Below, in pieces: positions 1 to 10,888 of a DNA stretch of 64,000 nucleotides. Source of the DNA: Cardinalis cardinalis (taxonomy: Eukaryota > Chordata > Aves > Passeriformes > Cardinalidae); NCBI GenBank assembly GCA_014549065.1, contig JACDOX010000068.1, positions 693,289 through 757,288 of the forward strand. Direction: 5' to 3'. The position numbers were made by a program, and so were the translations under genes. Numbering within the stretch: position 1 is the stretch's first letter; each line of letters starts with the position of its first letter. The notes beneath the pieces were generated by a model that did not search any database, had not been told where the DNA came from, and saw only the letters and a list, made by a program, of their open reading frames with translations.

Positions 1-3000
1 GCAGCATAAACAAGACAAAGTCCTCTGACAGCATGACAAGCCAATAAATTTTGAAAAAGCCTTGATTTGAGTATTTACTGCATTACTATAAAACGTAGAA
101 GATTGCTGATGAAGCTTTGCATTGGAAATTAAAAGCCTTCTCTTAAGAAGATCTACAAACTTTAAATGTCTGAAATAATGATGCCATGCTTTATCACNTT
201 AGTTTAGAACATATTCTGTAATAGTTTTGCTGAAATTACAGGCAAAAAAAATCAGTAGTTTTAGTTGTATCACAGTACCAGNCAGCAGAGTCAACTGCCT
301 CCTCATCTTACATGTTAGTAAAAGCATGTTTGATGAATAAGATAGATTACAATTCAAAGGCTTTTAGTCTTCAAAAATTCTTCATCAATGAAATGAAATG
401 CTAGGCTTCTTCCTTATACAAAATATCCCAGGAGATGAGTTGAAGCTTCAGACTACCCATGTAAAGTTAGCTCCTGGTTCCAACCTTCACTGGCACATTT
501 AAGAGCTGCATTGGCTCATATTCAGAGCTGCAGGTGAAGCCAAAATTGCCTTTGCTGATTCATCCATACACATCCTATATGTACCATTGTACAATTGGGT
601 ATCTTGGATTTAGGGTGCCATTCTGTAGTCCCACCTCCACCTCTTTGGTCAACTTTGATCTAGTTTGCCCTTACTACTCTGAATACCCTCATATCTACAC
701 ACATCCCACTGCCACGACTACTGACCAGGAGTGCTCTTATAGCAAATTCTTGCATGGTACAAAACAGAAGCCTGCAGAGATCTGCGACCAACCAGCTGAT
801 GTGTGCTTGCTGAACTACACTGGCAAAACAACTCGATAATGAACTTGCTTAAAGTCAGAAAGGGGCTGCTCTGTGCCATGTGAGGCCCTGGTTAACACCT
901 GAGCTTGTACTTTNCCCTACTACTATGGATTTGGCCACAGAATCAGGACCATTCTGACAATTTGTTTTAAAGGGGCAGCCAACCATACTGAGACATGCAT
1001 GAGCATTATTTCCCGTGTAGCAGCAGAACGCCTCCATATGAGTTAGGATTCATCTCAAGTCTGAAAGAACCCGCAATTCTACAGCTCTAAAAATGAAACC
1101 TGAATTCACATTTAAGTACAATTTATATAATGATTTGTGTCAGACAATTGGTAAAGTGTTTCCAGGTACCAACAAAGTCACATAGGCTAAAAACGGTGAC
1201 CANAAGGAAAGGGTTTTAGATGACCTACCCAACTGTACCAGCTANCAATCAGTTCCTTGCAGCAGCTGAAGGACACAAGCAGTACAAACCTCCAGCTGNA
1301 CTCCTCTCTAATGGCACCACAGAACAAGGAGGTCTCAACTATGCAAGGTATTTAACACAATTATAATCAGATCTCCCTTGGTCTGCTCAACTTCGGCAGT
1401 TCAGTATNTTGAACAAAAGTTCCAGGCATCACAATGGCTTCAACACAACTTCCANTAAGTTCAGTTTGGTGCAGGGCTGCTCTCTGTCAGCCTTCACCAA
1501 GCTTGCCCATGATGGGAGTTCAGGAAACATGGACAACGTTCCAGTTTTTTGTTCACAGCTTGCATTACATCCCTCCATGACTACACTCCCTCTCCACACA
1601 GAATTACTTCCACCAGCTAATGGAAGCATGTCCACACAGCTGGAAACTCAAGAGGTGGAGTAAGTAGCTCAGAGATCTATGAACAGAGCAGAAAGCTATA
1701 CAAAGGGCAGAACGCAAAAGAAAGTTGCTTAAAGCTCAGCAAGAAGAATGGCTCTTCAAGATGACAATGCTTCTCCTTGAAGGGGCTGCAGTGAAAATAA
1801 GCCTGCTTTGTTTTGATCCTCCTTTGTGTTTCAAGTTTCACAGATACTCCTTTCAAGTATTTCAAGGTTACATTCTGACTAGAATGAGGACTTTGGTNGT
1901 ACAGTTCAGACATAGCACAATCTTCCACATATTTTAAAATAATTCATAGTTTTCTTTACAGATCAGCTGTGAAAGTTAAAGATCCTAGTACTTGCAGTGG
2001 TTAAGAACTGCAGGGAACAGGGTTGAAATTAATTTGAGACTGACATTCAGTGTGACTCATGGCTGCTGGAATCAGAAGGCCTCAGAATAAAAACTCCAGC
2101 ACAGGAGATGGGTTCATCTGCTCCCTGTGCATTAGCAACATGACTCAGAAAGCATTGCTCAATCAGCTTTCAATGACTCATTCTGCCCCAGCCTTTCTTA
2201 GGGAGCTTGCTCTACACTGCTTCTGACTTTCCTCAGCCTANTATCTCACTGCCAGACACAGCTTAAGAGCAAAGCCCACCATTTCTTCAACTGTTTACCA
2301 CAAAGTGTCTGGAATCCAAGATGACTCTNGCTGAAACCTTTGGGTTAATGATCCATCAGCTGCATTTTCAGGGCTTTGCAGTTTTACTCCTTCTGTTTCA
2401 CTAGCTTGAACATATGGCAACCTGCTCCACACTGGTAGCTACAGCCCTGTTTTCTACTCACAGTGTGGATGGATTTATCCTAGTTAAGGTACAGGGATAA
2501 TCCACATGTATGCTGAATTCCCACCAGTTGGTGACTAATCATCTTAATTTAGGAACAAGAGCCCTCTCCCAATACANTCTGCATTCTTCAAGTAGCTACT
2601 AGGGTAGATGTAACATCTGAATGCAGCTCCTACAAATACCTAAGCCAGTAGGCTTCCTACCCTCCTGCCAAGTGCTCACATTCCTAAATACTTCCATTTC
2701 AACCCATAAACAGAAGAGGAGAGTAAAGAACATNACAGACAGACCACACACTCGTATACACGCTTATGAACTCACCAGGAGTTAAGATTTCATGGAAATG
2801 ACTTTTCAGAATGCCTTTTTACTCAAGTGAAGATGAGAGCATTAAAATATACCTTTAGAGCAATTGTGGCAAAGTTACAGCACTAAGATACCACCAATTG
2901 CAAAAAAAGAAAAAAAAAAGTACATGTATAAAAACAAAGGCTGGGTTTAAGATTTTAATGCATTTCAGTAGTTACATAAGAGAAAAGCAGCAGGATTAGC

Positions 3001-6000
3001 TAGGCCTACAATGACTGACATGGTAACATGCACTTTCCTAAGAATCACACATACTTCCTCAAATCATGTCTCAGTGCTCCCACTGGGCAGGAGATCTGCA
3101 ATAAGCACCCCTCTCTCAACCAACCAGGAGATGCTGGAAGCCCCCAAAGTCAGTCTGCAGCAGCTAAGCTGCAAACCATAACTAAGAGAGTCCAGAGAAA
3201 AATAAAGACACAATAAAGCACAGTATCTGAAAAACCTGCCTTTGTTCACTGATTCCATCAGAGATGGAAAATGCTCTGTTTATTAGGTCTGATCTAAAAC
3301 AGGTGGCTCTCCAAAAGTCAGACTTCATCCTTTCAGGGTGCCACCCATGGAATGCATGGGTGAAGTCAGCAGCACAAGCTCAGGCAGCAGGATCCTGCTG
3401 CTGGACTGTCAGTTTCACATATTGTGTGATGCAACAAGTGGCTGGACTGGGAGCTACCTAGTGAGATGAGGCACTAAACCTGCATTTATCAAGTGGAGAT
3501 ACAGCAGCTCCCTCCTGCAGCATGTCATAGCCCAGCCTTCCTCTTCCATTTCCTCTTCATCAACTCTGACTTATAATAGCTGCAGAAAAATGAACAACAC
3601 GCAGCATGGAGCTGTCTTAGAATAAACAAGGTACACGTAAGGAATCAACTAACCAGAACAGTTCTTTCCCTCTGCAGCTGTTTATCTGCAGCAACTCTTT
3701 CAGAACCACCAAAACACACAGTATACCAATGCTGTAGTTTCTGTTCAGTGCATCCTTCCATGGTCTCTCTGAGAAGCCAAAGTATCACATTAGCAGTAAG
3801 ACACAACTGCAGTATCAGTCATTTGTTCATTAGCCTATGAAAGGTTGAATGGTAGCCTAAATCCCAGATACACAGATTTTCAAATGAGTGATTTTCTCCA
3901 ATACCTTTGTCCCACAACNTGAGGTCTTTCACATGACACCACATAGACCATTAACCATTCCCTGCATCAGCAGACAGTGGTAGCTTCAACCTACACCATA
4001 AACCCTGAAACAGTTCTCTGCCTTTTGTAGCTGTTTGCACAAGTAAAAACAAACAAACAAGCTGATCTCTCAAATTTGCTGCTTAGGGAAAACAGTGAAT
4101 TTTTAGTCAGTTTTTTTCAGTGGTAAAAGGAACATGACTGCAGTAATTCCAGTTTCACATGCAAGGCAAGAAGTACTTGTTCCAGCTCCAAAAGAATTAG
4201 GAACTGTCTGAAAGAAATGTGTCACTAGCAATGTAATGCACCTACAGCCTAACTGTACCAGAGTCACCATAAATTTTTGGTGTATATTGGTATTTCTGCC
4301 TAAGTAAAGTACAAATACAGCTCTTTGTATCCTTCCATGCCAGCTTCTCTATGTTCAGTGTAGGCCAAAGTTGAGGAACTCTTGAGCCAGGCCTGTTTGC
4401 TCTCATGGCATCTACTCAGCAAATCCTCTGTGTCCTCTCTTCAGAGGCGCAGTGGTGACACAGCAGCTCAAGAATAACTGCTCAGGAGCAATGTGACTGC
4501 AGCAGTTCTTAGGTTGCCTGTAACAACATAACTACAGTTTCACATCATTGCCCCAGCTGTGCCTGGATTTGATGAGCACAAGCAGCAGCACTAGTGAGCA
4601 CATCTGTCCACTCATTTTAGGAGGCAATTCCGGGATCAGCTGTATTTTCCTAAGCCAGCTGTGTGGGTGATACTCTTACCANAGAGATACCTGTCCAGAA
4701 AAGAGTATGGCACTACAGGTGGAGGGAATAAAGCCTTCAACCAGCCACTGACCAAGGCTGGATGAGATGTCAGGACTGCTGCTAATCTGCAGAGCCCTTT
4801 TGGCCATAACCCCATTGTAAGACAAGCCATGAGTCTCATCCAGTACAGGGTACAAATAAACACAAGTTGATCAGTAGTGAGCCCAAGACCCAGCNACTTG
4901 GACTTTGTCACTCCCATTAAGGGGCTGAAAGTTTCCTACAGCACAGACATCACTTAGCCTGAATGCAAACAGGAATGCTGATTTCAGTAACCTACAGAGC
5001 ATATCCAGGAAACAGCAATCACAAGTCAGTGAATAAACTGGCGTAAAGCAACCAACCCCTTTAGTAGTCTATTAAAAGACAGTTTGGGTTCTGACTTAAC
5101 AGTAAGTAAGACTTCTGTGCATTAATGAGCTTATCTAACTAAGCAGTTCAAGGTACATTAGCTGCTGAGTTTTCATCCAGGAAGAAATCAGGAGAGGTAC
5201 TGAAGGCAAATCATCAACTGCAGCCATTTCTGCATTCCAGAAATCAGTATGATCTTGGACAAGTGACAGCAGTTGAAGCACGAGAGGGATTAGTCAGGCT
5301 GCTCTGGCAAACTGAAGTTGTTGAAGAAACCCATCCATTCAGCAGCACTAGCCATTATCAACCCAACACTTCAGGCTCAAAACAATGCCATTACCCCACC
5401 AGCTAATCTGAGCACCTAAGCTTTGCTTAGCAGGCTGCATTAGCCACTTTCCAGGAGGCCACGGGCTGCACTTGGTTTCAAACAAGAGTAGCTGCGATCG
5501 CTTCATCCTGGGGAAGACAGGCTGCATAATTTACTTAAGGGGCATACCCTGAGCTAAAGAGCTCCTGAGATAAACCCATCAGTTTCAGAGAAACTGTTCC
5601 TATTTTAAACACAATCCCATAAATCCCCATAACCAGTGGGCAGGAGGAGAAGCACGTTCTCTTACCAGGCTCTCCTCCTACAGCCCCCTTCTGCGTGCCA
5701 TACTGCACGCAGCCAGTCTGAAGAGTCACAAGAGATAAATACTGGCACAGGGAAACACAGGAAGCTCCCTTACTCCAGTAAAACACCACAGGTACAACAT
5801 TTAACACATCTCTCAGGAATATTCTGAGCGCAACCTGATATGAACAGCCTCAACGCCTTTTTCTGCTTCTACCCATTCTACCAAAGCATTTTGAAAGTCA
5901 GTTTGAACTACTTNCTTTTCACTCTTGAGCTAGAAACCTGAACAGTGATTTGCTTCCTACGCATCTTCTAANAGAAGAGGTTTGAGGCACAGAGTGGAGT

Positions 6001-6475
6001 TTGAGTGAGAGCTTGTATTCTGCAGACCACTAATGGNCTAGGTGCCCTGATATGTCAGCTTTTCTCTCACTACTCCTACTGGAGAGCAGATAACTGCATT
6101 TCACATTCTGTGCCTCTGCCTGCAAGCTTTTAGCTGAGCTGCCGACCTCCTGCCAAGATCAAAATANTACATGACTTGCCAGTAACTTTTGACTCAGTAG
6201 GTCACTCACTAAAGGAGAGAAGCAGACTCTGCCTCACAAACCAATTATTTTTTGGCACCACAGGCCATCCTCCAGTTGGCCCCAGGAACAGCCTTTAAAT
6301 ACTTTAATGGTCTTCAGTAGAATAAGTTTAGAAAACCAGTGCAAGATATTGAGCTGCAAAAGACAGTCTTGACTTTACCTTTTTTGATGCAGGGATGAGG
6401 CAAGAAAAGTTTAACTAGGGTTACAGGAAGTTTCTTTATAAAGCCTGTTTTGTTTGGTGACTGTTGCTGTTCCAC

Positions 6476-6517
<42 letters not shown>

Positions 6518-7944
6518 ATTTTATCAAACAAGAATGCATGTCCAGTCCCAGTCCCCTGTTTTTCAAAGAACTCGGGACGTAACCCTTCACAGCCTCAAGA
6601 GTCAATTCTCCAAAAGCAAGGACTGGGCTCTTTTGGGAGGAGGAAGCAGCTGGCCATGACACCCTTCAAAGACACCCCAATGTTCTCCCTGGAACANGGC
6701 CACTCTGCATCCCAAAGAACACCAGGTATCTTTGTCACTAGATGTCAGTAACATGGCATTTCCTGCAGAAGAGGAGTGATGCCTCCTTTCTGACAGGAAA
6801 AATATGGAAGTAGACAGTTTGGCAGCATCTCTTCAGATTTGAGATTGTCCCTCCAAGCAAAACTCACAGGGACACACAGAGCTTTTACTATGGGAAAAAA
6901 CAGTAGCTACAGCTCTGACAGCATTCAAGTAAATGTTGCCCAACCAAACACCACCANGAGCCCATGTACAGTTAGAAGCCTGCAATACCGAGACTTCCAA
7001 GCCACAGAAGCCGTCCAGACTCACCTANCTGGGCAAGTTCCAGGCTCAGATTTTGGCAGCCTGAGGCTAAAACTTGATAGCAGCTTTGTCATACTAAAGC
7101 AAGCAGAAAACAGATCCTGCACTAATACAGCTTATGGAGAGAACACTAGATGAAAAGCAAGTCATTTCCCAGNGGGGAGAGAAGTCAACTGCACCGGCTG
7201 ATAAACACAGGCTGTGCTTCCTGCAGTTTCACTGAATCCAAAAACCTAGTCCTGGGAAGAATGGATGTGGAAATGCATCCAGAAGAGCCGCTGGATAGGA
7301 GCCTGCTCTAAGCCTCAGAATAAGCAGTCGGGCATCAGCAGCGCTGCGCTCTGCCTCAGCAGGTTTTCCGGGGAGGAAGCAGAGTGCAAGCCATGATCCA
7401 GCTAATTCACAAATAATTTTCTGTGAAGTTCCAGCCTGATCCGACTGAAAAAACCTTTGCTCAGGCTGACCTGACGCATCGGTGCCGGCCTTCCTGTGCC
7501 ACACACAGCCCGACCCTGTCCCCACCCTCCCCGGTGCAGCACCGCAGGGCTGCCACACAGGTATTNCAGGCAGAGAGCTAATTAACAGCTGTTAATAACC
7601 CCCTGAGCCACAAGCAAAGTGCGAACGAATGATGGGGTCGCCCGGCACCCCCTCAGAGCAAGCTGAGGAAAAGCCCTCTCGGCGGCCCCGCTTCTCTCCC
7701 TCCCTCCCGGCCCCGGGGGCACTCTCGCGTCCCTCCCCAAGGGCAGCCGGGGGACACCGCACCCTGCAGCCGCCTCCCCGCCCCTGGGCCTGCAGACCCC
7801 AACCCCCAACCAGCGCCCAGGGAGCCGTCACCCGCAGCAGCTCGGCCACCGCCCGGGCGCGGCCGCAGAGCGAGCCCAAGCGCAGGAAGCCGCCCGGAGG
7901 AGGGTCGGGGGCCGCGCAGCCAGGCGGGGAGCGGAGCGCCTCAC
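1..7944 (-). other. Probable intron 1 of the third gene (AP2M1 by synteny); no coding exon seen
   Basis: Nothing in this 7.9 kb matches a conserved protein on either strand, and no AP2M1 coding exon (a start of the MIGGLF type) is present. The only notable elements are a 38-base A homopolymer and the rising GC content beyond 7.2 kb. It lies downstream of a splice donor at 7944/7943 on the minus strand, so I read it as a long first intron running past the window edge. It could instead be intergenic if the donor at 7945 is not used. Confidence 0.45.
6477..6514 (+). repeat. Poly(A) homopolymer, 38 bp
   Basis: Uninterrupted run of 38 A on the plus strand. It could be the tail of an old retroposed sequence, but I found neither a recognisable body upstream nor a target-site duplication, so it is listed only as a homopolymer. 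Confidence 0.95.
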
Positions 7945-8060
7945 CTGCCGCTGCAGCCACCGCCGCCACCGCCGCCGCTCGCCGCCCCGCGCCCAAGATG
8001 GCGGCGCCGCCCCCCCTCGCCCCGCGCCCCCCCGCGCACTGCAGAGACGCCGCGCGCGCG
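7945..8060 (-). other. AP2M1: Putative non-coding first exon (5'UTR) of AP2M1
   Basis: On the minus strand a GCN/GGN-repeat-rich segment without any ATG ends in CAG|GTGAGG, a consensus splice donor, at 7945/7944. AP2M1, the mu subunit of the AP-2 clathrin adaptor, follows DVL3 in the same orientation in other vertebrates; to my knowledge its first exon is untranslated, which fits. The right-hand boundary (transcription start) is a guess placed between the YY1 and NRF1 sites. No coding sequence confirms the identity, so the gene name is an inference from synteny. Confidence 0.5.
7995..8005 (+). promoter_or_regulatory. YY1-type site AAGATGGCGGC
   Basis: Exact AAGATGGCGGC on the plus strand within the CpG island. 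Core-promoter YY1 sites usually lie close to transcription starts, so this may mark the initiation region. Its ATGG strand is opposite to the putative exon donor. Confidence 0.6.
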
Positions 8061-8080
8061 CTCCNCCCGCGCCCCGCCAC

Positions 8081-8091
8081 TGCGCATGCGC
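8081..8091. promoter_or_regulatory. NRF1 palindrome TGCGCATGCGC
   Basis: Perfect match to the NRF1 consensus (GCGCATGCGC), about 80 bp from the YY1-type site in the same CpG island. Confidence 0.7.
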
Positions 8092-8153
8092 CTCCACGGG
8101 GTGGGAGGGGGAGCGCCCGGCGGGGGCGGGAATTGCATTTCCGCGCAGGGCGT

Positions 8154-8168
8154 ACTGGGAGTTGTAGT
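8154..8168 (-). promoter_or_regulatory. ZNF143 / ACTACAnnTCCC promoter motif
   Basis: The minus strand reads ACTACAACTCCCAGT, an exact match to the conserved vertebrate promoter motif ACTACAnnTCCCA bound by ZNF143. GC boxes flank it. Together with NRF1 and YY1 it supports a constitutive bidirectional-type or housekeeping promoter. Confidence 0.7.
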
Positions 8169-8169
8169 C

Positions 8170-8610
8170 TATGGATGGGCGGGGACACCACGGCAGCCGC
8201 GCTCAGCGAGCGGCTGGGCCGGGGGTGCGCTCGGGCAGGAGGCCGCGCTCGNCCTGCGGAGTCGTGAGCTCGCCGCGCCCTTCCAGAGGGCCGCTAGCTC
8301 CCGCTGGCCCCGCGCCCAGGCATCCCCGCTCCCCCGCCCCGCACTGCTGCGCCAAGGGCCAGCGCCCGCGGTCGGACCGGCCCCTGGTTCTCCCCGCAGG
8401 GCTGCCGCTGGAAACGGGGACCCACCCAGGGAACCCCGAGAGCCCCCGCCCAGGCCCTGCTCCGGAGAAACTCAGCCCGCAGCCGCCCTCGGCATCCCGG
8501 GAAAGACAGCTGGCACACTGACACAGGGGGCCCTCATCCTGCTGGGATCTCNCTGTAGAGCGAAAGGCAGGAGGAGGCTGGGGGAAAAAGAATAAACGAA
8601 CGACACGAGG
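8170..8610. other. Short intergenic spacer between DVL3 3' end and the next promoter
   Basis: GC-rich spacer that continues the CpG island toward the DVL3 poly(A) site. I see no gene in it; the overlapping open frames on both strands lack any conserved domain. Confidence 0.6.
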
Positions 8611-8631
8611 CAGGAGTCCAATAAAACTATG

Positions 8632-8637
8632 TTTATA
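8632..8637 (-). terminator. DVL3: Putative distal DVL3 poly(A) signal (variant TATAAA)
   Basis: Minus-strand TATAAA inside an AU-rich stretch (TTTTTATTTATAAACATAG) is the last plausible signal before the next CpG island. It would give cleavage near 8605-8620 and a 3'UTR of about 1.85 kb. The overlapping TATTTAT is also an AU-rich-element core. No canonical AATAAA is present on this strand at this position. Confidence 0.5.
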
Positions 8638-10297
8638 AATAAAAACAAGGAGATTGGTGTTGTTTTATAAAACCCAGTGGGTAGGGCAGGGCAAGGGGTG
8701 TGCAGTGGCCAGGGAGGCTACTGGGGACAGTCTGACTCCAGCGGGCTGAGGGAAGGAGAGGCTTTAGGGAGTCAGGGAGATGAACTGATGGTGTGTGAGA
8801 GCTGGCAGGGGGGCTGCAGGGGCAATGCAGACTCCCAGGGAGCAAAATACAATTCAACTCCATCGTATAAAAACTGTGAACACAAGAAAGACCAAAGGAG
8901 GCAACGCTTGTGGAGAGAGCCACGGTGTGGCAAGAGAAGAGGGCGCCGAGGCGCCAGCACCAACAGCGGCAGGGTCGACATGTCCATACTGTACCGTGCT
9001 TGGCCCTGGGCATGGGGAAAGGGCTGCCCCAGCCCCAGGCACGTCTCCGCGTACCCAGAAGTGGAAGGAAGAACGGCAGGGAGCACTGGAACAAACAGAC
9101 TCAACTGTCCCAGCACACCTGTGGGCACTGAGCCCAGAGGCCATGGTTCAGGCTGCAGTCTCATCCCTGGAGAGCTTGTGTTGCTCACAGACCAGAGGGA
9201 GTGGGGTGCCCCAGAGGTTTGTCCCTCCCAGCAGCCAGGCCAGCAGCACTGGGCAGAGGAGAAGACAGACTCAGGCCCTTCAGAGGGCAAATACAGGGGA
9301 CCTCCACATTTCTCCAAAGCATGAAAGTGAACCAGTTGTGCCCTGCCCTCGCCTTCTATCTTAGTCCAGGCCCCTGAAGGTACCACATAGCTGAGCAGCA
9401 GCGCGACAGCAGGAGGGAGAAGGCCACAGCTGCCACCGCCAGCCCCAGGCACGGGACAGCCCCTACAAACAGGACAGGCANCAGCACATTGCAGGCAGGA
9501 GGGCAAAGAGCAGGATGGAAGGAGCAGAGCTCTGCCCTTAAATCCCCCCAAAGAACCTCAGAGCAGGTGTAGGGCACTGAGTCACGCAAGAGACTGTGCA
9601 CAAGCAATCACCACCTCTCTGGGCTGAGGTACAGCCCCAGCCCTGAGACCTGGCCAAGGTGAAGGAGGGTCCTGCCATGGGTCAGTGTCAGGCTTGGACC
9701 TGGCCCAAAATGTGGGCAAGAGAAGGGAGGCGAGAGGGAAGTGGCAGCATCTCTCCACTCCCTGGAGGCACTGAAGCCCTGGAACATTCATGCATTAGCC
9801 AAAAGGCAACTACAACGGGATTTAAAATACATATGTAAGGCTGGTCCCTGCTCCCCTCTCAGGGCTGTGGGAAGGGCAGGGCATCTTCCGCGAGGGGGAG
9901 GAAAGAAGCCATCTTCAGCGCCATGCGTGCCCAGCGCCCCTGGAGCTCCGTGTCCTGCTGTCGGGCCACGCCATGCTCCAGCTCTCCCCCCCACGGGCGG
10001 CAGGCTCAGAGAAAGTCAAACACCCCGTAATTCTTTGCTGCTTGATAGAAGAAACACAAAAGGGTGAAAAGAAAGAAGAGATGTTTAGGGTGAAAGGACT
10101 GAGGCAGCAGTGACACACGGGCAAGCAGCACAGGGTGCTGGGACGGATGCGGATTAATGGGGTTAGAGAGGATGCCAGGAGGGAATTACCACCAGAAATA
10201 CACAAGTCTGGGGGCAGGATGGGCTGACAGCACCCAGCAGGCCTGCCAGGCCTGTCCACCCTGCTCGAGGAGGGATTAGAATCAAGGTTTAGTTCCA

Positions 10298-10303
10298 TTT
10301 ATT
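10298..10303 (-). terminator. DVL3: Proximal canonical AATAAA poly(A) signal in DVL3 3'UTR
   Basis: Minus-strand AATAAA (context AATAATAAATGG) about 160 nt past the stop codon. If used it yields a short 3'UTR of roughly 180 nt that lacks most of the long-form UTR. The downstream region is not clearly GU-rich, so strength cannot be judged. Confidence 0.45.
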
Positions 10304-10463
10304 ATTTTTTTTTCCCTTTTTTTCTTTTCGTTATCAAGACAAAAAAAAAGAAACAAAAAAAACCCCAAAAAAACAAGGGGTGAAGCCAGGGCTGGTCCTA
10401 GGAAACAAACGACAGGGATAGAAGGGGGAAGGAGGGACAGCAGACAGACAGGGGACGGGCGCT

Positions 10464-10888
10464 TCACATTACATCCACAAAGAACTCACTGGGGTTGCCC
10501 ATGGCCATTCGGAAGGACTGTCTACTGGCTGTCAGTTCGGGGGGCACAGAGGCCAGGTCACGGCCCGGCGGCGCCCCGGGGGGCCCCATGGCTGACGGCG
10601 GTGGAGGCATCAGCAACATGGGGGGGCTGAAGAGAGGGGGGAGGCCGGGCGGGCCGTACGACTGCTGGCTGTGGTGGCTGCGGATGCTGTGAGCCAGGGA
10701 GTGCTGGCTGCGCTGGCTGTGCTGGCTGGCCGGCACCGAGCGCTCGCTGGCCGCACGCTCGCGCCGCATGCTGCTCCTCGTGGTGTGGTCCGACTCGCTC
10801 CCGCTGCCGCCTGACTTCGACTCCCCGGTCTTCTCTCTCTCCTTCCTCCTCTCGCTGCCACTGCGATTGGAACCGCTGCTCCGGCTCC
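10464..10888 (-). CDS. DVL3: DVL3 exon 15 (C-terminal, residues 572-712)
   Basis: Acceptor CGCAG|GGAGCC. Encodes a Ser/Arg-rich start, a Ser/Gln/His-rich stretch (SQHSQRSQHSLAHSIRSHHS), a proline-rich segment (LPPLFSPP, MLLMPPPP) and the invariant dishevelled C-terminus ELTASRQSFRMAMGNPSEFFVDVM split here by exon end only at the stop TGA (10464-10466). Residue composition and GC richness match other DVL3 tails. Confidence 0.96.

Larger units (their letters stand above)
7640..8530. promoter_or_regulatory. CpG island / promoter of the third minus-strand gene
   Basis: Very GC-rich and CpG-dense, with no TATA box. It contains a YY1-type AAGATGGCGGC, a perfect NRF1 palindrome and an ACTACAnnTCCC (ZNF143-type) site, a combination typical of housekeeping promoters. 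It lies just beyond the DVL3 3' end, where vertebrate genomes have AP2M1. Long open frames on both strands here are GC-driven artefacts. Confidence 0.8.
8612..10463 (-). other. DVL3: DVL3 3' untranslated region (long form)
   Basis: Non-coding sequence between the DVL3 stop codon and the distal poly(A) signal. Near the stop it holds an A/T homopolymer-rich tract (about 10300-10375) with a canonical AATAAA on the minus strand; the rest is moderately GC-rich without conserved frames. The left end is inferred from the poly(A) signal, not observed. Confidence 0.6.

Noticed and set aside
534..839. 101-codon plus-strand frame near the left edge
   Set aside because: No recognisable domain and no regulatory context; treated as chance.
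7592..8595. Long overlapping open frames on both strands at 7.6-8.6 kb
   Set aside because: They are explained by CpG-island composition; no domain, no splice-compatible continuation.
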